A stretch of DNA of 64,000 nucleotides from positions 682,001-746,000 of the forward strand of contig OY979725.1 in NCBI GenBank assembly GCA_963855995.1, in the 5' to 3' direction. Made by a program: the position numbers and the translations under genes. Every line of letters starts with the position of its first letter. Position 1 is the first letter of the stretch. The DNA comes from Muricea muricata. Taxonomy: Eukaryota > Cnidaria > Anthozoa > Malacalcyonacea > Plexauridae. Positions 10,561-23,154 of this stretch are shown in pieces. The notes under the pieces are model-generated. The model saw nothing but the letters and a program-made list of their open reading frames with translations. It made no database searches and had not been told where the DNA came from.

Positions 10561-10986
10561 TACAGACACCATTTCATTTCTCAAAAACAGCTTGTCACAA
10601 AACAAGACATTTCTATATATTTTATTTTTTATTTTGATTGTCTTTACATTTTAAACTTTTCCAAAAAAAAAATGTGATTAGTGGAGTTATTTGCAGTCCT
10701 ATCACCACAAAGCAATGTAAATCGAAATATTTTGAACTTCATATGCATGTGTGAAAGAAAAAACTGAATAATTATTTTATTCTTTGACCAATGTAAAATA
10801 GATTATTCTTGCCACAGTAAGCAATAGAAGACTTGCTTTTAACAGATTTTTGGCAATGCATTTTAACATGTACAGCTAAAATAGATCTGTCTGACCTTAA
10901 AAATGGCATTATTCTGTGGTAAATAACTCGAGTTAATATATACATGTACAATATATACACGTATATAAGAATGCGTTCATTTCATT

Positions 10987-13410
10987 TCAAGTTTTTATTG
11001 GCAAACACTCCACCATACCTTCACCATTTCGACCATCAAAGAAAAAGAAATTATTGATCGGGGCATCTTTCCCTGAGAGTGCCTGGAAAATTACAAGAGA
11101 ATATCACGGATATTAACTGAAAAAGTTGGTTCTTTTCCAGTTAAGACACAAACCATTGCAACTTATATTTACCTACACTGTCAGACCAAAATGTTTGAGA
11201 TATTCTTTTAATGCAGTTTATTGTACAATTTCATCTGGTACATTACCATGAATACTTACCTTGATTACATCCTGAGCTAGTATTCCACCCAAAATTGCAC
11301 TAGTTGGACTTAATGTTCCCAAGCAGCACCTGGAAATAAAACACAGACATAACTCCTTTATCTTTGCTGAAAATGCTAAAAGCAGTTTTGTATACTGGTA
11401 CCACAACCAAACCTGGCAAAATCTTCTGACACAAGGTCTTCACTAATGTCTAAAGACTCAAACACATCATTTTTCATTTTATGAAGGTCATCTATGTCTT
11501 GTTCTGAAGATGAGCCTTGTGGACTTCTCCCATGCTTTTCTTGAAATCTTAACAACACTAGAACGAAATTAAATCTAGGTATTGCATTAAAGTTCATAGC
11601 TCTTTGTCACATTTGACCAGGGAACAAAAGTTTACAAAACTCTCCTGTTAACAGTATTTGCAAGTGTTACCTTGATATATAAAGAAAACATTTGATATCC
11701 TTTTTAATGATTTTGGTTTTTGATGTTTTATCCATGATGTATCCAATGCATCTTTTAGTGATTTGAATTCTACAAACTTTGCAAAAGAAAATTCAAAAGA
11801 ATGAGTCAAAAAGACATAAAAAGTGAACTGGCTAAGTAAAGATAGTCTTCATCACCTTTTCTACCATAACTGTTTGAATTTCTTCTTGTTTCGGCTTCTT
11901 CTCTGCTGATGGACCCTCGCTTGCTGTGAGATTTATTCCTGTTGAAGTCTTTTGTTCTCTTAACATAACAAAAATTGTGAATGAGACTTGATGTCTCAAG
12001 TCTCATTCTCAATTTTGTTATGTTAAGAGAGTTGGGCATTTTACCATGAAAAATCTCTCATCTCGTGAAGAATGGTTAGATAGTCATTCGTATTAGCTCC
12101 ACTCAAGTTTTATACGTATTTCACCAGTGAAAATGATATCCACTTACTCAACATATTTATGTTCCACTAAATCACTGAAAGCATACCCAAAATACCCAAA
12201 TACATCTCCAGCATAAGATTTGATTTTCTTTTCGTGACAAATTGTATTGATACGAACCTAAAATAGATTTACAAGCTAGAAAATGTTTACATATTTTGGA
12301 ACAACAAACAATCAACAACAATAACATTGTCAAAAATAAACAATTTACAATCTCAGGGGAACAGTGACAAAACTACATCTTTTTCAGCTTTATCTTACCA
12401 TAACTTCCTGAACACAGCCAGTCAAAATAACGACATCAAATTGTTCAAAATATTCGCTAGATTTCTTCATGACAGGTTCTGTATCACATTTTATTTCTAC
12501 CATGGGATTCAACCTCTGTGCCCGCCCAAGACATGCCTCAGCTCGCTGCAAGGTGAAATGAGAAAACAATGCTAATGTTATGTTTTTTCTGCCAACTTTG
12601 CCAATCCACCACACCACTTCTTACCAGATTAAGAGGCATTGATCACTGTACTATTTTTTAATCTATGTTTAGGATATACTCCTTTGGGATACTTCACACT
12701 TTAATAACGGTGGTATGTTATGTTATCTTTTATGTTTTTTGTTGTTTTACTGGTTTTTTTATAGCATATGTAGTTCTTGATAGCTCAAGTTTGGTAAAAT
12801 GTAAAGTTCCCCTTTTTTTGTCAAGTGCTCATAATCCTTACATTCTTTCCAATCTCTGTTCTGGGAATTAAAAACTGAGCAGTGAAATCTTCAATTGTTA
12901 CGGCTTGATCATCAAGTAGAGTCAACGATTTCACACCACAAAGTACAATATTCTTGCAGATCTCTGCGCCGAGGCCATTTAGACCAACGATAAGAACCTT
13001 TGAAGCACGGAGCCTGAAATTAAAAAAAAAACAACTTAAAACTGTGTTGCAAGTGGTCCAAAGTTAATTTTTCATGAAGGACGCTTTGACAATATTGTAC
13101 GCACAAATAAAATTAAACATTTGTGCAAAGTTACTGCCATACTCTTAAGGAGCCCAGAGGCCTGCACTTTTTCTTTGAAAGTCAGCAGTATGAAATATGA
13201 ATGCCGTCTGGCTTATGAATATTAATGAGTGCTAAAACACATCATGAATTAACGGTATATCAATAAAAGCTGATTTAACACTGTGTTATACCTTTTCTGG
13301 GCATCTAAGCCCCACAGACGTATTTGTCGGTCATATAACGCAGCCTCGTCGGCCGAAATAGACGTAACTGGAGAATCGACGGCTTCCCTCACTCCTGTAT
13401 TATCCGCCAT
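10987..13410 (-). CDS. SAE1: SUMO-activating enzyme subunit 1 (AOS1)
   Basis: Nine exons: 13410-13292, 13013-12842, 12545-12399, 12257-12148, 11958-11856, 11776-11671, 11557-11413, 11329-11260 and 11082-10987. They close exactly to 355 residues (human about 346). Marks in order: YDRQIRLWGLDAQKR, the nucleotide-binding loop VGLNGLGAEI, RAQRLNPMVEI, GDVFGYFGYAF, VLLRFQEKHGR, GGILAQDVIK and a C-terminal FFFFDGRNG. SAE1 pairs with UBA2 to adenylate and load SUMO onto UBC9, mainly in the nucleus. It supplies the pseudo-adenylation half and lacks the catalytic cysteine domain. The exon 5 acceptor was chosen as TTAAG|AGAAC because it keeps the family-like SEGPS...TVMVEK linker; a site two bases on gives a poorer match. 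An in-frame Met at 13455 is an alternative start. Confidence 0.95.
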
Positions 13411-13567
13411 GTTGTCTTGTCCAATTTTGAAAATTGCCTCGCTTATAAATACCATACACTAGAATGTGCTCGAAAGACAATCGGATCTAAAAAGTCTACA
13501 AGCTCATATATGATTGCACTTCTTTTAGGCGATGGCATTCTAAACTGGTCGTCTGCAAGAAGCAAAC
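13411..13567. promoter_or_regulatory. bidirectional promoter of SAE1 and the LRR gene
   Basis: Only 157 bp separate the SAE1 start codon (-) from the LRR start codon (+), so both core promoters and 5' UTRs must be packed here unless there are unseen upstream exons. No TATA box is evident. Confidence 0.6.
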
Positions 13568-14986
13568 ATGGCGACAGCTAATAGTGTTGTTTTCAGGAAG
13601 CACAGTAAAAAGAAGTTATTTTCTGACAGAAGTGAAGAAATTCTACCATCTCAAGACGGTATTGAATGCCATGGACAGGCTGAAGTTGAAAACGTGCTCT
13701 CGTTGTGCGGGAAAGTCAAGCCAGACCGGGTGCATGAAATAGATTTGCATGCCTCCAAACTTGGTAAAATTGAAAACTTTACAAAATTTACCAAATTGCG
13801 TTGTTTGGACTTGTCCTGCAACCAGATCAAGGCTATTGAAGCATTGCAGGCAAACATGGAACTTAAAGAACTTAAACTGTATTCAAACATGATAAAAGTC
13901 ATTGAAGGACTTGATAAATTAAAGGAGTTAAGTTCTTTACAGTTGCAAGATAACGATATTTCATCAATTGGATCTGGATTGCAGAATTTGAGAAAATTGA
14001 GAAGTTTTCGTGTTGATTGTAATAAGATTCTAACCATCACTGTGCCCGAGATCGTTACATGCTCGAAACTGACTTTCCTAGATGTCTCCAGTAACAAACT
14101 TAACGATATCTCTTTTATTAATTGCTTGCCAAACTTGGAAGAATTTTATGCAGCACACAATAAAATTGCTAGAATCTCTGATCTCGGTCGATGCAAGAAA
14201 CTACAAGAACTTGATTTGAGCCATAATAATATATCAAGTATAGCTGCAATTAAAAGCTTGCCCTCTCTAACGATCGCTAGACTTGAACATAACAATGTTA
14301 GAGATGTTGATATTTCTGGCTGTGTAATGACCTTAGAGCAATTGTATTTGGGTAATAACAAGCTCACTAGCATAAAAAAGTTACCATTACAGTTTCCATC
14401 CATCGAAGTTTTAGATATTTCATCAAATGGATTAGCTAATTTGGACATCTTATGCAAGGATTTGTCCCAATGTACTATACTTCGAGAATTAAACATTTCA
14501 GATAATCCGTGCTACGATCCAGTATCACTTGATCATCAGAACAGCTCAAAAGCTTTACCAAGGCTTGAAGTTCTGAATGGTAATCCAGTTAAGAGACCTC
14601 AGTCGTCTCATGGCAAAACTCGCCCACCAATGCGACCTATGTCTGCATCACAAATGGTCAGCACAAAACATTTGGAAGAGCAAGTCTCTGCAACAATCCA
14701 AGAGCAGAACTCGTTCGAGTCGATGATTGCTTCAAAGTTTGATGTTGTATACGACTTGCTGAAGAAACTGCCAGAAAAGTCAGTGGAGACTATTTCAAAG
14801 CCTTGTGAGAGTAATTTTCTCTATGCTGGGGCAAGTTCGGGCTCTCGACCAGGAACACAGGAATCCCAAAGAAGCACAAATAGTCCAAGATTTACCTGTG
14901 ATATTTCAAGGCCGCCCAGTCGTTGTGGTAATCGAGCCAGAATACAAGATGCAAAATCGTTTGCAGCCCAACATTTTGATGAATGA
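13568..14986 (+). CDS. SDS22-like leucine-rich repeat protein
   Basis: Intronless, 472 residues. Residues ~55-345 form about twelve SDS22-type 22-residue leucine-rich repeats, for example LRCLDLSCNQIKAIEAL, LSSLQLQDNDISSIGSGL and LQELDLSHNNISSIAAI. They are followed by an LRR-cap-like end (LNISDNPCYDP...LPRLEVLNG). The last ~115 residues are Ser/Pro/Arg-rich and probably disordered, with a short predicted helix around DVVYDLLKKLP. SDS22-like proteins of this layout often bind protein phosphatase 1 or act in cilia, but I cannot name an orthologue. AATAAA at 14989-14994 follows the stop by two bases, so the 3' UTR is very short or a later signal is used. Confidence 0.88.
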   Translation: MATANSVVFRKHSKKKLFSDRSEEILPSQDGIECHGQAEVENVLSLCGKVKPDRVHEIDLHASKLGKIENFTKFTKLRCLDLSCNQIKAIEALQANMELKELKLYSNMIKVIEGLDKLKELSSLQLQDNDISSIGSGLQNLRKLRSFRVDCNKILTITVPEIVTCSKLTFLDVSSNKLNDISFINCLPNLEEFYAAHNKIARISDLGRCKKLQELDLSHNNISSIAAIKSLPSLTIARLEHNNVRDVDISGCVMTLEQLYLGNNKLTSIKKLPLQFPSIEVLDISSNGLANLDILCKDLSQCTILRELNISDNPCYDPVSLDHQNSSKALPRLEVLNGNPVKRPQSSHGKTRPPMRPMSASQMVSTKHLEEQVSATIQEQNSFESMIASKFDVVYDLLKKLPEKSVETISKPCESNFLYAGASSGSRPGTQESQRSTNSPRFTCDISRPPSRCGNRARIQDAKSFAAQHFDE

Positions 14987-15846
14987 TAAATAAAATTATA
15001 TTATAATTGTCTCATCAATGATTGAAAGCTTGCACATTGTTCAAAACAATTGACATATACATTCAAAATTTGTACCAAAGGAATCAGTATAACTGCAGTC
15101 AAAAGCACCCAAAGACATCAAATCTTTCCCCACCTAAATGATAACAAGCCAAAGCTTGACATTTTGAGTGAAGTTTGGGCAGTTAGTACTAGAAGAGCCT
15201 TTAACCATTTGGTAGTGAACGATGATATTAATAAATATAGTACATGACATGTTCCCCTTTCTATTGGCAAAATACTACGGTCCAAAACAAATCACAGAGA
15301 AAAATATAATATTTGTGGCAGTCAAACTGCTGCCCTATGTAATATAATTATATAAATACTAATGTGACTTAATGTCAAATACTTTACAATACATATTATG
15401 TTTCTCTATATCACAATATGTTCATGTCAAATTTTTATTGTACAAACGTCGTGTCTTTATTACAGCAAGGATGGCACAGCACTTGTTCATATTATAATTA
15501 CTTGACAGTAACAGTTACAAATTGTCAACAGATTGTGGATTCTACTGGTTTACGAACATGACCAGTTTGTAAGATATACTAGGACAGAGCACAGAGCTCT
15601 CGATATTTGTAACTTTAAAAGTTACCTGTAACACGTCCTAACTATTACTTATCACACATCAGCTGAACACAGGTGTTTACATGAAAACAATGCTGCCAAG
15701 GACGAAATCTGTTTTTGTATGCAAACAAGGTGCCAATTTAAAACTATTAAAGTACTTTCTGCTAGAGCTTATCAATAAATATCATTAGCATTTGTCAAAA
15801 TTTCTGAGTAATCTAGTTACAATTTATCTGCACTTTGGACTGGAGT
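14987..15846. other. convergent 3' UTR/intergenic stretch
   Basis: Lies between the tail-to-tail LRR and SOCS genes. TTTATT at about 15436 and 15454 (AATAAA on the minus strand) could be poly(A) signals for the SOCS gene. No coding exon is seen. Confidence 0.5.
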
Positions 15847-18800
15847 TCAAAAAATACACAAAGTGGAATTTCTCTTGCGTTTCCCATCATCGTCCTTCTT
15901 ACCTTTGGGTTTAATACAGTAATTATATTCTCTCAAATAGTTTTTGAGGGAGGACGGAATAGGTAGCTTTTCTATGTTCTCGTATCGTGTGCAGTTTCCG
16001 ATGGCGCCTCGGCATAAACTCATTAGGGGCTGCGGTTGAGTCCGGATTAAAGGCTTCACCAACATTGGTTCGAAGAACATACAGTATTCACCAACTGAGT
16101 AATGTGATAATAACCCCTCAATTGTTATTGAGAAGTATGCAACAGGGCTCTCATGGTCAAAGCTGTACTTGTGGTCCCATTGTTCAATCCGAGCATGGAG
16201 AGTTTTGTTGTAACGGCGAAAACTCACAGAAAACAGATGGTCCTTGTGCGCACTATCACGCAATAAGAATGTTCCATCCGGTTTCCCAACAAGAAGCTAC
16301 ATTGGAACAACAGGTAAAGAAGTTAAATATTTTACAAAACTTAGTCTGCTCACAATGTGTAGGCTAGAAAAACTGCAATATGATAAAGAATTGTTTACAA
16401 TACAATGTATTTAATATAGTACACAGTATGATACTAAAAATACACAGTGAGATATATTACATATCTTCACTAGTGAAGATATCAATCATGTGACCAATAA
16501 TTTTGTGTTTTCAAAATGGCAATGTTTGTCTACAAGAGCTAAGTTTAATTTAGCATTATCACTTGAAAATTAAAACTGACTTGGGTTATTAATTAAACTC
16601 CGACTATTTACACGGCAGTTTAACCTGATCACAGACCTACATTTGGCTGCCTGACAATTTTTGACTGGACTAGTGCGAAACATGGGTCTGACAAAAATGT
16701 TGTCAAAAGTGTGTTGCACCCACTTTGTCTTTTGGACTAATTAACAATGATGACTGACATATTTTTAAATGTGTTACAACACCTAAAATAGCCACGACAA
16801 TTGCACTTTTGCAATAATTACCACTAAAATGTCTTGAAAATCATTCAAAACATTTCCTTGCAACACAAACAAAGCATATACATTGATGCTGATTCTGAAT
16901 GACAAAATTTGAAACTTTGAACAATTTGAGCTTCATGAACCTGTAATATATTTTCAGCTGGTTGTCTAAATGACAGTCTAATATAAAGCTATTTTTGGCC
17001 GCCCATCTAAATGTCAGTCTAACTATTTTCAGCTGGTTGGTAATTTGAAAACGGATGTCATTCAGTTAAATTGTTTAGGCAATTTAAAAATTTAAAAAAC
17101 AAGCCATTTCCCTGTGAATTAGCCAATCATTTTTGTCGACCGCCAGATGGTTGACTTACATGCACTTCTGACAACATATTTATCACACACGCGTTTTGCA
17201 CTAGCCCTCCCAAAAATTGTCAGGTGGCCAAACCTAGGTCTGTGATGAAGCTAACAGCGGTTTGAAGTTGTGAATTTTATCTTCTCGTGGTGAAAACAAT
17301 ATTTTACTCATTCACTGCGCTTGTTCGTAAAATATTTGTTTTTACCACTTAAAGATAAAATTCATATCTTCACATCGTGTGTAATATCACCTATATATTT
17401 ATACATGACATAAGGGCTCATTATTGGTCATTCATGTTTCGTGCATTATCCAGACAAGCTGCAACACAGCCCAATTTGTTTTGTATTGTTGAAGTCATTA
17501 AGAGATTAAGGTGCAATATGTAAAACACAGAAGATATTACAGAAACCAGCTTTCTCAAAAAAATGTAATTCACCTTGAATTTAGGTCTTTTTACTGTAAA
17601 GTTATACATTAATTTTCTTTTGCAAAACGCACAACTTTCAGGCCAATATATACATTAAATTTCACAACCTCTTCAATATACACTTAAAAACAACTGTTTT
17701 TGTCACAGCCATATTAGGGGCTGAATTTTCATATGCATATTAGAAAATTTGAAGGAAAGCCAATCACACGATATTAAATATACGCGAGTGACATGTGACC
17801 AAATGATATTTTCGAGAATGACTTTAGGGCAATAATTGTTACATTTTAGATGAATTTCGTTTGAAAATGTATTTCTTACGAATAGGAATATGTAGAAATA
17901 GAGAAATTTAAAATCTGAAGATTCAAAATCCATATTCATAAAGTAATTGCAAGATACCAGCTGTTTGTAACGGGCAAATTAAATTCACTGTGGCCGGCGT
18001 TATAATGGCGTTAAAATTCGGGCAAAATATTAGTCTCCACAAATTAAATGTATTTAACTCTTTGAAGTCGGGCAAATCACTTCCAAACGTCTTCCTTCAC
18101 CATAATGTACAAGTTTATGTTCCTTTTTCTCACCAAGGTTTTGTATTCAATTACAAACCACGGCTTTTCGAGTTTGAACAAGTAAATTTTGGGAACAAAA
18201 GGTTATGACCGTATTTTTCAAATGTAAACAGGGCTAAAATTTAACTGCCGCACAGTTTCTCGCAACGAAAACGGCGCAACAAGTGGGAAAACAGAAGGGA
18301 AAGCTGTCAAGACACAAAGGCAATTTAAATCCACAAACCGCAATGGATAGAAAACCAATAAACGCGAGTGTAATTATGTAAACACAACACAAGGCGATAA
18401 TAAAAGTACAAGTTTATATACAATTTGAAAAAGAAACCTCCTAATACTTACTTCTTCGGCTTCGTGGCGATTTATACTTCCCCAATAGTAAGAACAATTT
18501 GTGACTGCCAAAATATCCCCGATAATATAATGTCGATCTCTCTTCTGAATTTCTTTCTTCGATATACGAGACGTCTCCGCTTCGGTGCTCTTGACCAACT
18601 TGGAGGAAAGACAGTCCGTCGGAAACGGTTGTTCTTCACTGTTCGTAGGGCTTCCCGAATCGCAAAACAACCGTCGCACTCTACTCATAAAAGCATTATT
18701 CTTTTTCCGTGGACGGGAATCCTTGCCAGTGCTCAAAACGGGAACTGATCCACGCGAAGTGGTCAGAGATGACAGCTTCTTGGCCGCTTTTCGTTTGGCC

Positions 18801-19183
18801 TTTTGTGACTGCGGACAATCGCACTCGAATGTTGTTTTTGGTCCCTTTATAGATCTGACACGATACGATTGTTCAGGAGCTTTAGCAGAAGCCAAAGTAC
18901 CTCCTGAAGTCGACGGCCTCGATCCATCGTCGCTCGAGTTGTCGCCATCTCCGTCGCTGTTTGTTCCTCGAGTTGACAGTGAACTTCTTCGTTCTGTAAA
19001 ACGAACCAGTTTGACATCAGCAGGAGAGTCGTGAAAAGCATTCTCTTCGTAAGTAATAGAGCTATCACTCATTGGTCTCCTTCCCAGCATAATGAAGTTG
19101 TTCCCTGGGTAGTTTCTAATCTCTTCTTGACGGTTTGAGGTAAAAATGTTGACTGTTTGTGGTTGTGAGTAACCTTCGGCCAT
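15847..19183 (-). CDS. SOCS5: suppressor of cytokine signalling, SOCS4/5 type
   Basis: Exon 1 (19183-18452) and exon 2 (16296-15847), split inside the SH2 domain by a 2155-nt intron (GTAAGT...TGTAG), give 393 residues. The N-terminal ~225 residues are Ser-rich with basic patches and probably disordered. The SH2 domain runs from YYWGSINRHEAEE through GTFLLRDSAHKDH (phosphotyrosine-binding Arg257), FSVSFRRYNKTLHARIEQW and CMFFEPML. The C-terminal SOCS box has the Elongin-BC part SLCRGAIGNCT and the Cul5-type LPIPSSLKNYLREY. IPSSLKNYLREYNY and the SH2 sequence fit SOCS4/5 rather than SOCS1-3 or SOCS6/7. Such proteins recruit Cul5 ubiquitin ligases to receptors, EGFR in mammals and flies. The frame extends to a TTG upstream of the chosen ATG (19183). 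Confidence 0.93.
16461..16482. repeat. 22-bp perfect palindrome in the SOCS intron
   Basis: atatcttcac tagtgaagat at reads the same on both strands. The same arm, atatcttcac, recurs at the end of the hairpin at 17264-17371, so the two may be parts of one element family. Confidence 0.8.
16611..17263. repeat. ~650-bp foldback DNA element in the SOCS intron
   Basis: The left end (gatcacagacctacatttgg ... cctgacaatttttg ... ctagtgcgaaac) is inverted at the right end (gttttgcactag ... caaaaattgtcagg ... ccaaacctaggtctgtgatg). Long imperfect terminal repeats of about 100 bp flank an internal region with two copies of a cagctggttg/taaatg.cagtctaa motif. It is non-coding, probably a non-autonomous DNA transposon. 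The outer boundary is accurate to about 10 bp. Confidence 0.75.
17264..17371. repeat. 108-bp hairpin element abutting the foldback element
   Basis: gaagttgtgaattttatctt and ggtgaaaacaatattttac are mirrored by gtaaaatatttgtttttacc and aaagataaaattcatatcttc around a ~20-base loop. It starts where the preceding foldback element ends. Confidence 0.8.
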
Positions 19184-19595
19184 GTTACCAGAAGCAAGGT
19201 CGCTTTTAGGCAACAAAACGTTTCATAACATGTTACCACAATTCCCAAACCCGTCTTCACACGTGGTTATATTTTATGTGGGCAAACACGGATCCTCGGA
19301 AGCAATACTTTCTTGAGAAAACGCAGACGAAAAATTATTTAATCTCCCAAGACGAACAGCGAACTCTGTTGTTGATATTCAATACGTACTCAACGCATGC
19401 GCATTGTGCGACCGGATGTGATCGATTTCGTTCATCACTGCGTGCGAGTTTCCGTTGAGAAAACGAATTTATTTTATCTTCTCTTTCATTGTACGTGACT
19501 CGTGAATAAATAATATTCTAAACTTAAGAATGATTCAGATATAACATAAGAATTATTTTCAAATATCACTGATCAATGCGATTGAATGCATGTGA

Positions 19596-19603
19596 TGACG
19601 TCA
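19596..19603. promoter_or_regulatory. CRE palindrome TGACGTCA upstream of the SOCS gene
   Basis: A full 8-bp CREB/ATF consensus lies about 410 bp upstream of the SOCS start codon. A single 8-mer can occur by chance; position in the promoter is the only support. Confidence 0.35.
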
Positions 19604-22600
19604 TATCAGACAGAGGGGCTCGGTTGGTTCTCGAAGTATTGACAAACAAAATGGCATATCATCAACCAAGCCTAGAAAGTTAAGAACATCCTGGCTAGTT
19701 GTGTATGCATGAGCTGGTTTATAAAACATATATTCTCACAGTTGAGTATCAGGTTTAATATGCAATCAAATTACAAAAACGGACCGACCAATATTTCAAA
19801 AGTGCGATATTGCATGACTGGCCGCATGACTTCACCTTATCACTTGCCCTTTGACCGAATGGCTTGCCCGCCACACGCCCAGCTTATCACGAATGCCATC
19901 CAGTAATAGGGATGCGTTTAATTATAGGATGGTTTTTCTTGCAATGTAATCTTAGCTTGCATTTGGGGAGAAAGAAATACATTTGAAGATGCATAGAGGC
20001 GAAGCTATTTTAGCACAATGATAGCACGTATGCCAGCAATAAGTCCTCAAAATCCCTATAAATCCCTAAAACGTGCTTGACCAAAAATCGAGACATCCCC
20101 ACTGAAAAAAGTCGGAAATATTCTTGTATTATACAGCTGTTTTTCGTCTCACGTTTTTTACACGCATGTTCGCAAAAAAAGTAAATCGATCTCCAAGCAT
20201 TAAATTTTAATCATATTTTTTTAAAGATAATTCAGTACCTCTTACGATTTAGCGTGCTTTATTGTTTTAGTGTAAACGAGGACAAACGTAGAAGAGTTTA
20301 AAGCTTTAAAAAACGCGTCACCGAGAAACAGTCCTTATGTCAGAATTACAAAAATGTCCCATAATTGTCTTCTATATACGGCTCTCATTCCTATACTCAA
20401 ACGAAACAATGAGAAGAAGTCGGAAAAAGTGCTTGTATGAATTGTTGGAAATCTTCGGTATGTGTTTTGAATACTCTCAACTACAATACCATCCAGTGTC
20501 TGAATAACGCCAGACTCAGGGATTCTCACTAAACATATATAATTAAGTTATTCATAATTTCTGCGGTTACGAAGACGCGTCAGTTTACCACAAAGTAATA
20601 AATACATTGCAGTAATATATATTTTTTAAATACAAATTATCCCTTATATAGATCATACGCTAGCAGGTGTCCAATAAAAATGACAATTTGACATGCAATT
20701 ATACTCGTTTAGAGAAGTTTAGGGAAAGTTGAAGAAATTATTTTCAATATTGGAATGTTGCATAAGTTCTGTTTTGGTGTAAACGCTGACACATGTATCA
20801 GTCACCAATAGCGTCTCTCAAATCCAACATAACGTGTCTTAAAGAGGACGGACGTGACTATATCTCACGAGCATTGATATTAAGAGCCGGATTATAACTT
20901 TAAGTTCACTTTAGACGACGGCACAGCCGTTTAACGGAGGCGAATTATAGAGTACCTTGTTGTAATCAATGAGTCAACTATAGTTTTCAGCAAGCTAACT
21001 GCAATTTGTCTTTTGTCATTCACCAGATTATGTCATTCATTTCAGTCATGATTTTTAAAGTGAACTAATTCATTTTCCAGTTAGTTGTTCCATCATGCTT
21101 GGGGAAAAATCGGTTTAAGAAACAATTCAAATTCTATTTTAAGGGATTTTTGCTCCGTTGAAACGATGACAATATACATGATTGTAAAAGATGGAAACAA
21201 GTAGCGAACTGCATTACATTTGTTTAACTAGATATAAAAAGACGAGTTTCTACAAAAGTGGACGTGCTGGTCAGTTTCCTATTCTGTGTCAATGTTTTAG
21301 CAATGGCGTGGGCATGCTCACATGAATCGCATAATTACCCAGTATACATAGTGCTTCATATATTAGATTCAGCATTCAAGTTCATGTCTTGATCATGTGC
21401 CAATGTGTTGACTTAAAGGCCCACATAGACAAACAATTGTTCTCAGTTGATATTTGACAAATTTTTAAAATCACTTCCTCGTGTACAAACTAAAATTCGC
21501 AATCTAACTTGATTGACAAGGAGAATTGTTTACAGTCTCGTCATAGCAGCCGTTTCCTTGCACGTCATTTCATTGTGCATCACTAGGTACACACGTACAC
21601 ACTTGTTTACCCGTTCATTGTTTTAAAGCACTGAGATACCCTTGAACATTATTCACATTATTTGAACGGCTCAGGCTCGTAAAACCTCTCCGCCATACAC
21701 ACGGGCTATAGCATGCAAGAAAACGTATCAAGGAAAAAATTCCTTATCTGTGAGAGCCTCTGGCACACCTTGTCTGAAACTAGCACACCTTGTCTGAAAC
21801 AGTCTATTAATTACTGTAAAGCCCTTTGTAACATCCCCATTGTCTCCCAACCCCAAGCAGTAACTTGGTAACAAAATTCTTGAGATAGAACTGCATGTTC
21901 CGAATGGTTTCTAATCCCTACACGTTTCCAGCCAACCCCACGAAACGTCTAAATATACATCATACTTCATTCACAGATGTACCGGCAACAGCATTGCATA
22001 TTGGGTACAATCGACGTCATCTAGTGCAACGTGAGAAGCTATTGCACGCAATGGCGTGTTCCTAACGATAGTGTAAAGAAACTGGTTGCAGAATTGTTTG
22101 AAGCTATGAAGAGTAAATCTGTTGCCATTTCCTTAGTGGAAGAGTGGGAACTATTCAACCCGAATGAGCACTCAGTATGAACCAGGAAAATTTTATCTCC
22201 TGCCCACACTTTACAAGCAAATCGAACTGACGAACCTGTTCATTTCATTAACTACACCTTTACTTTGCAGCCACTGACGTAAACATCACGATTAATTGGT
22301 GTTTAAAACTTCCGCTATTATAATGAACCGTGAAAGACAGTATAAATTACTATGTCAATTACATGCACAAATATCTTTCATGACGCACATACCAGCAATT
22401 ATATTTATCTACTTTCTTTACTTATCTACTTATATATTTCATTTACAAGTGTAAAAAGCGGGAAGTCACATGTTATAATTAAAGTAATACCGCAGAAAAC
22501 ACATCACAATATTATGTTTAGGTTTGCTTACGCATACTTCATAATTCGAGACTTATAAACTTGTCTAAATCCACGTTAGTTACAAATGACGCTCCACTGG

Positions 22601-22952
22601 CGATCACACAGTATTTAGCATTGCTGTTTTTTTATTTACGACCTTACATTTTTTTACAGTGCCTTGAAACAACTTACGAGGCGAATTTATAAACTTGCGC
22701 TTTTCCCTAGAGTGTCGCATGTTTTTCACAAAAATGCAAGCAATAACATATGCGTTCATCTATCATACATTCAGATCTGCGCCAAGATGGCGGTCTAATG
22801 TAATATTGCAAAAACATCACGAAAACTGTTGCAAAATCTGGGATAAACATTATTTAACAATTATTTGCCGAAGGCGAGGCGATTATCGGGGAATATTCAC
22901 CGAGACGAAGTCGAGATTAATATTTCCTGGAATCACCTAGAGGTGAATAATT

Positions 22953-23154
22953 GTTTTAGTATTTTTACACAAATGAATTTATAGAACTGGCTTTTTATAA
23001 AAGTCTATTATTTTTGCTGGCGGCTATTCGCCAATTTGTAGACATGTTTTTGCTGTTATATTCACCTGTAGGTGAATTACAAGGAATGTCACGTCAAATT
23101 TTACCAATTACAACGTCGGATCTCTTATATTCACTTGTGTAAAAATACTAAAAT
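22953..23154. repeat. ~200-bp MITE-like element
   Basis: ttttagtatttttacacaa at the left is inverted at the right as ttgtgtaaaaatactaaaa. Inside, tcacctgtaggtgaatt is a smaller palindrome. Just upstream, gccgaaggcgaggcgattat and gagacgaagtcgagattaat look like part of an adjoining repeat. Confidence 0.7.

Noticed and set aside
11856..11962. SAE1 exon 5 starting two bases later (reading TKDFNRNKSHSKRGS)
   Set aside because: It stays open but loses the SEGPS...TVMVEK similarity and gives the wrong phase for exon 6.
3675..13410. JAMM protein and SAE1 as a ubiquitin-like gene cluster
   Set aside because: They are 5 kb apart with a methyltransferase and COMMD7 between, on ordinary separate promoters. 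Proximity alone in an animal genome is weak evidence of a shared system.
13651..14496. Long antisense open frames under the LRR gene (13651-14097 and 14146-14496)
   Set aside because: They mirror the codon bias of the real gene on the other strand and have no similarity or signals of their own.
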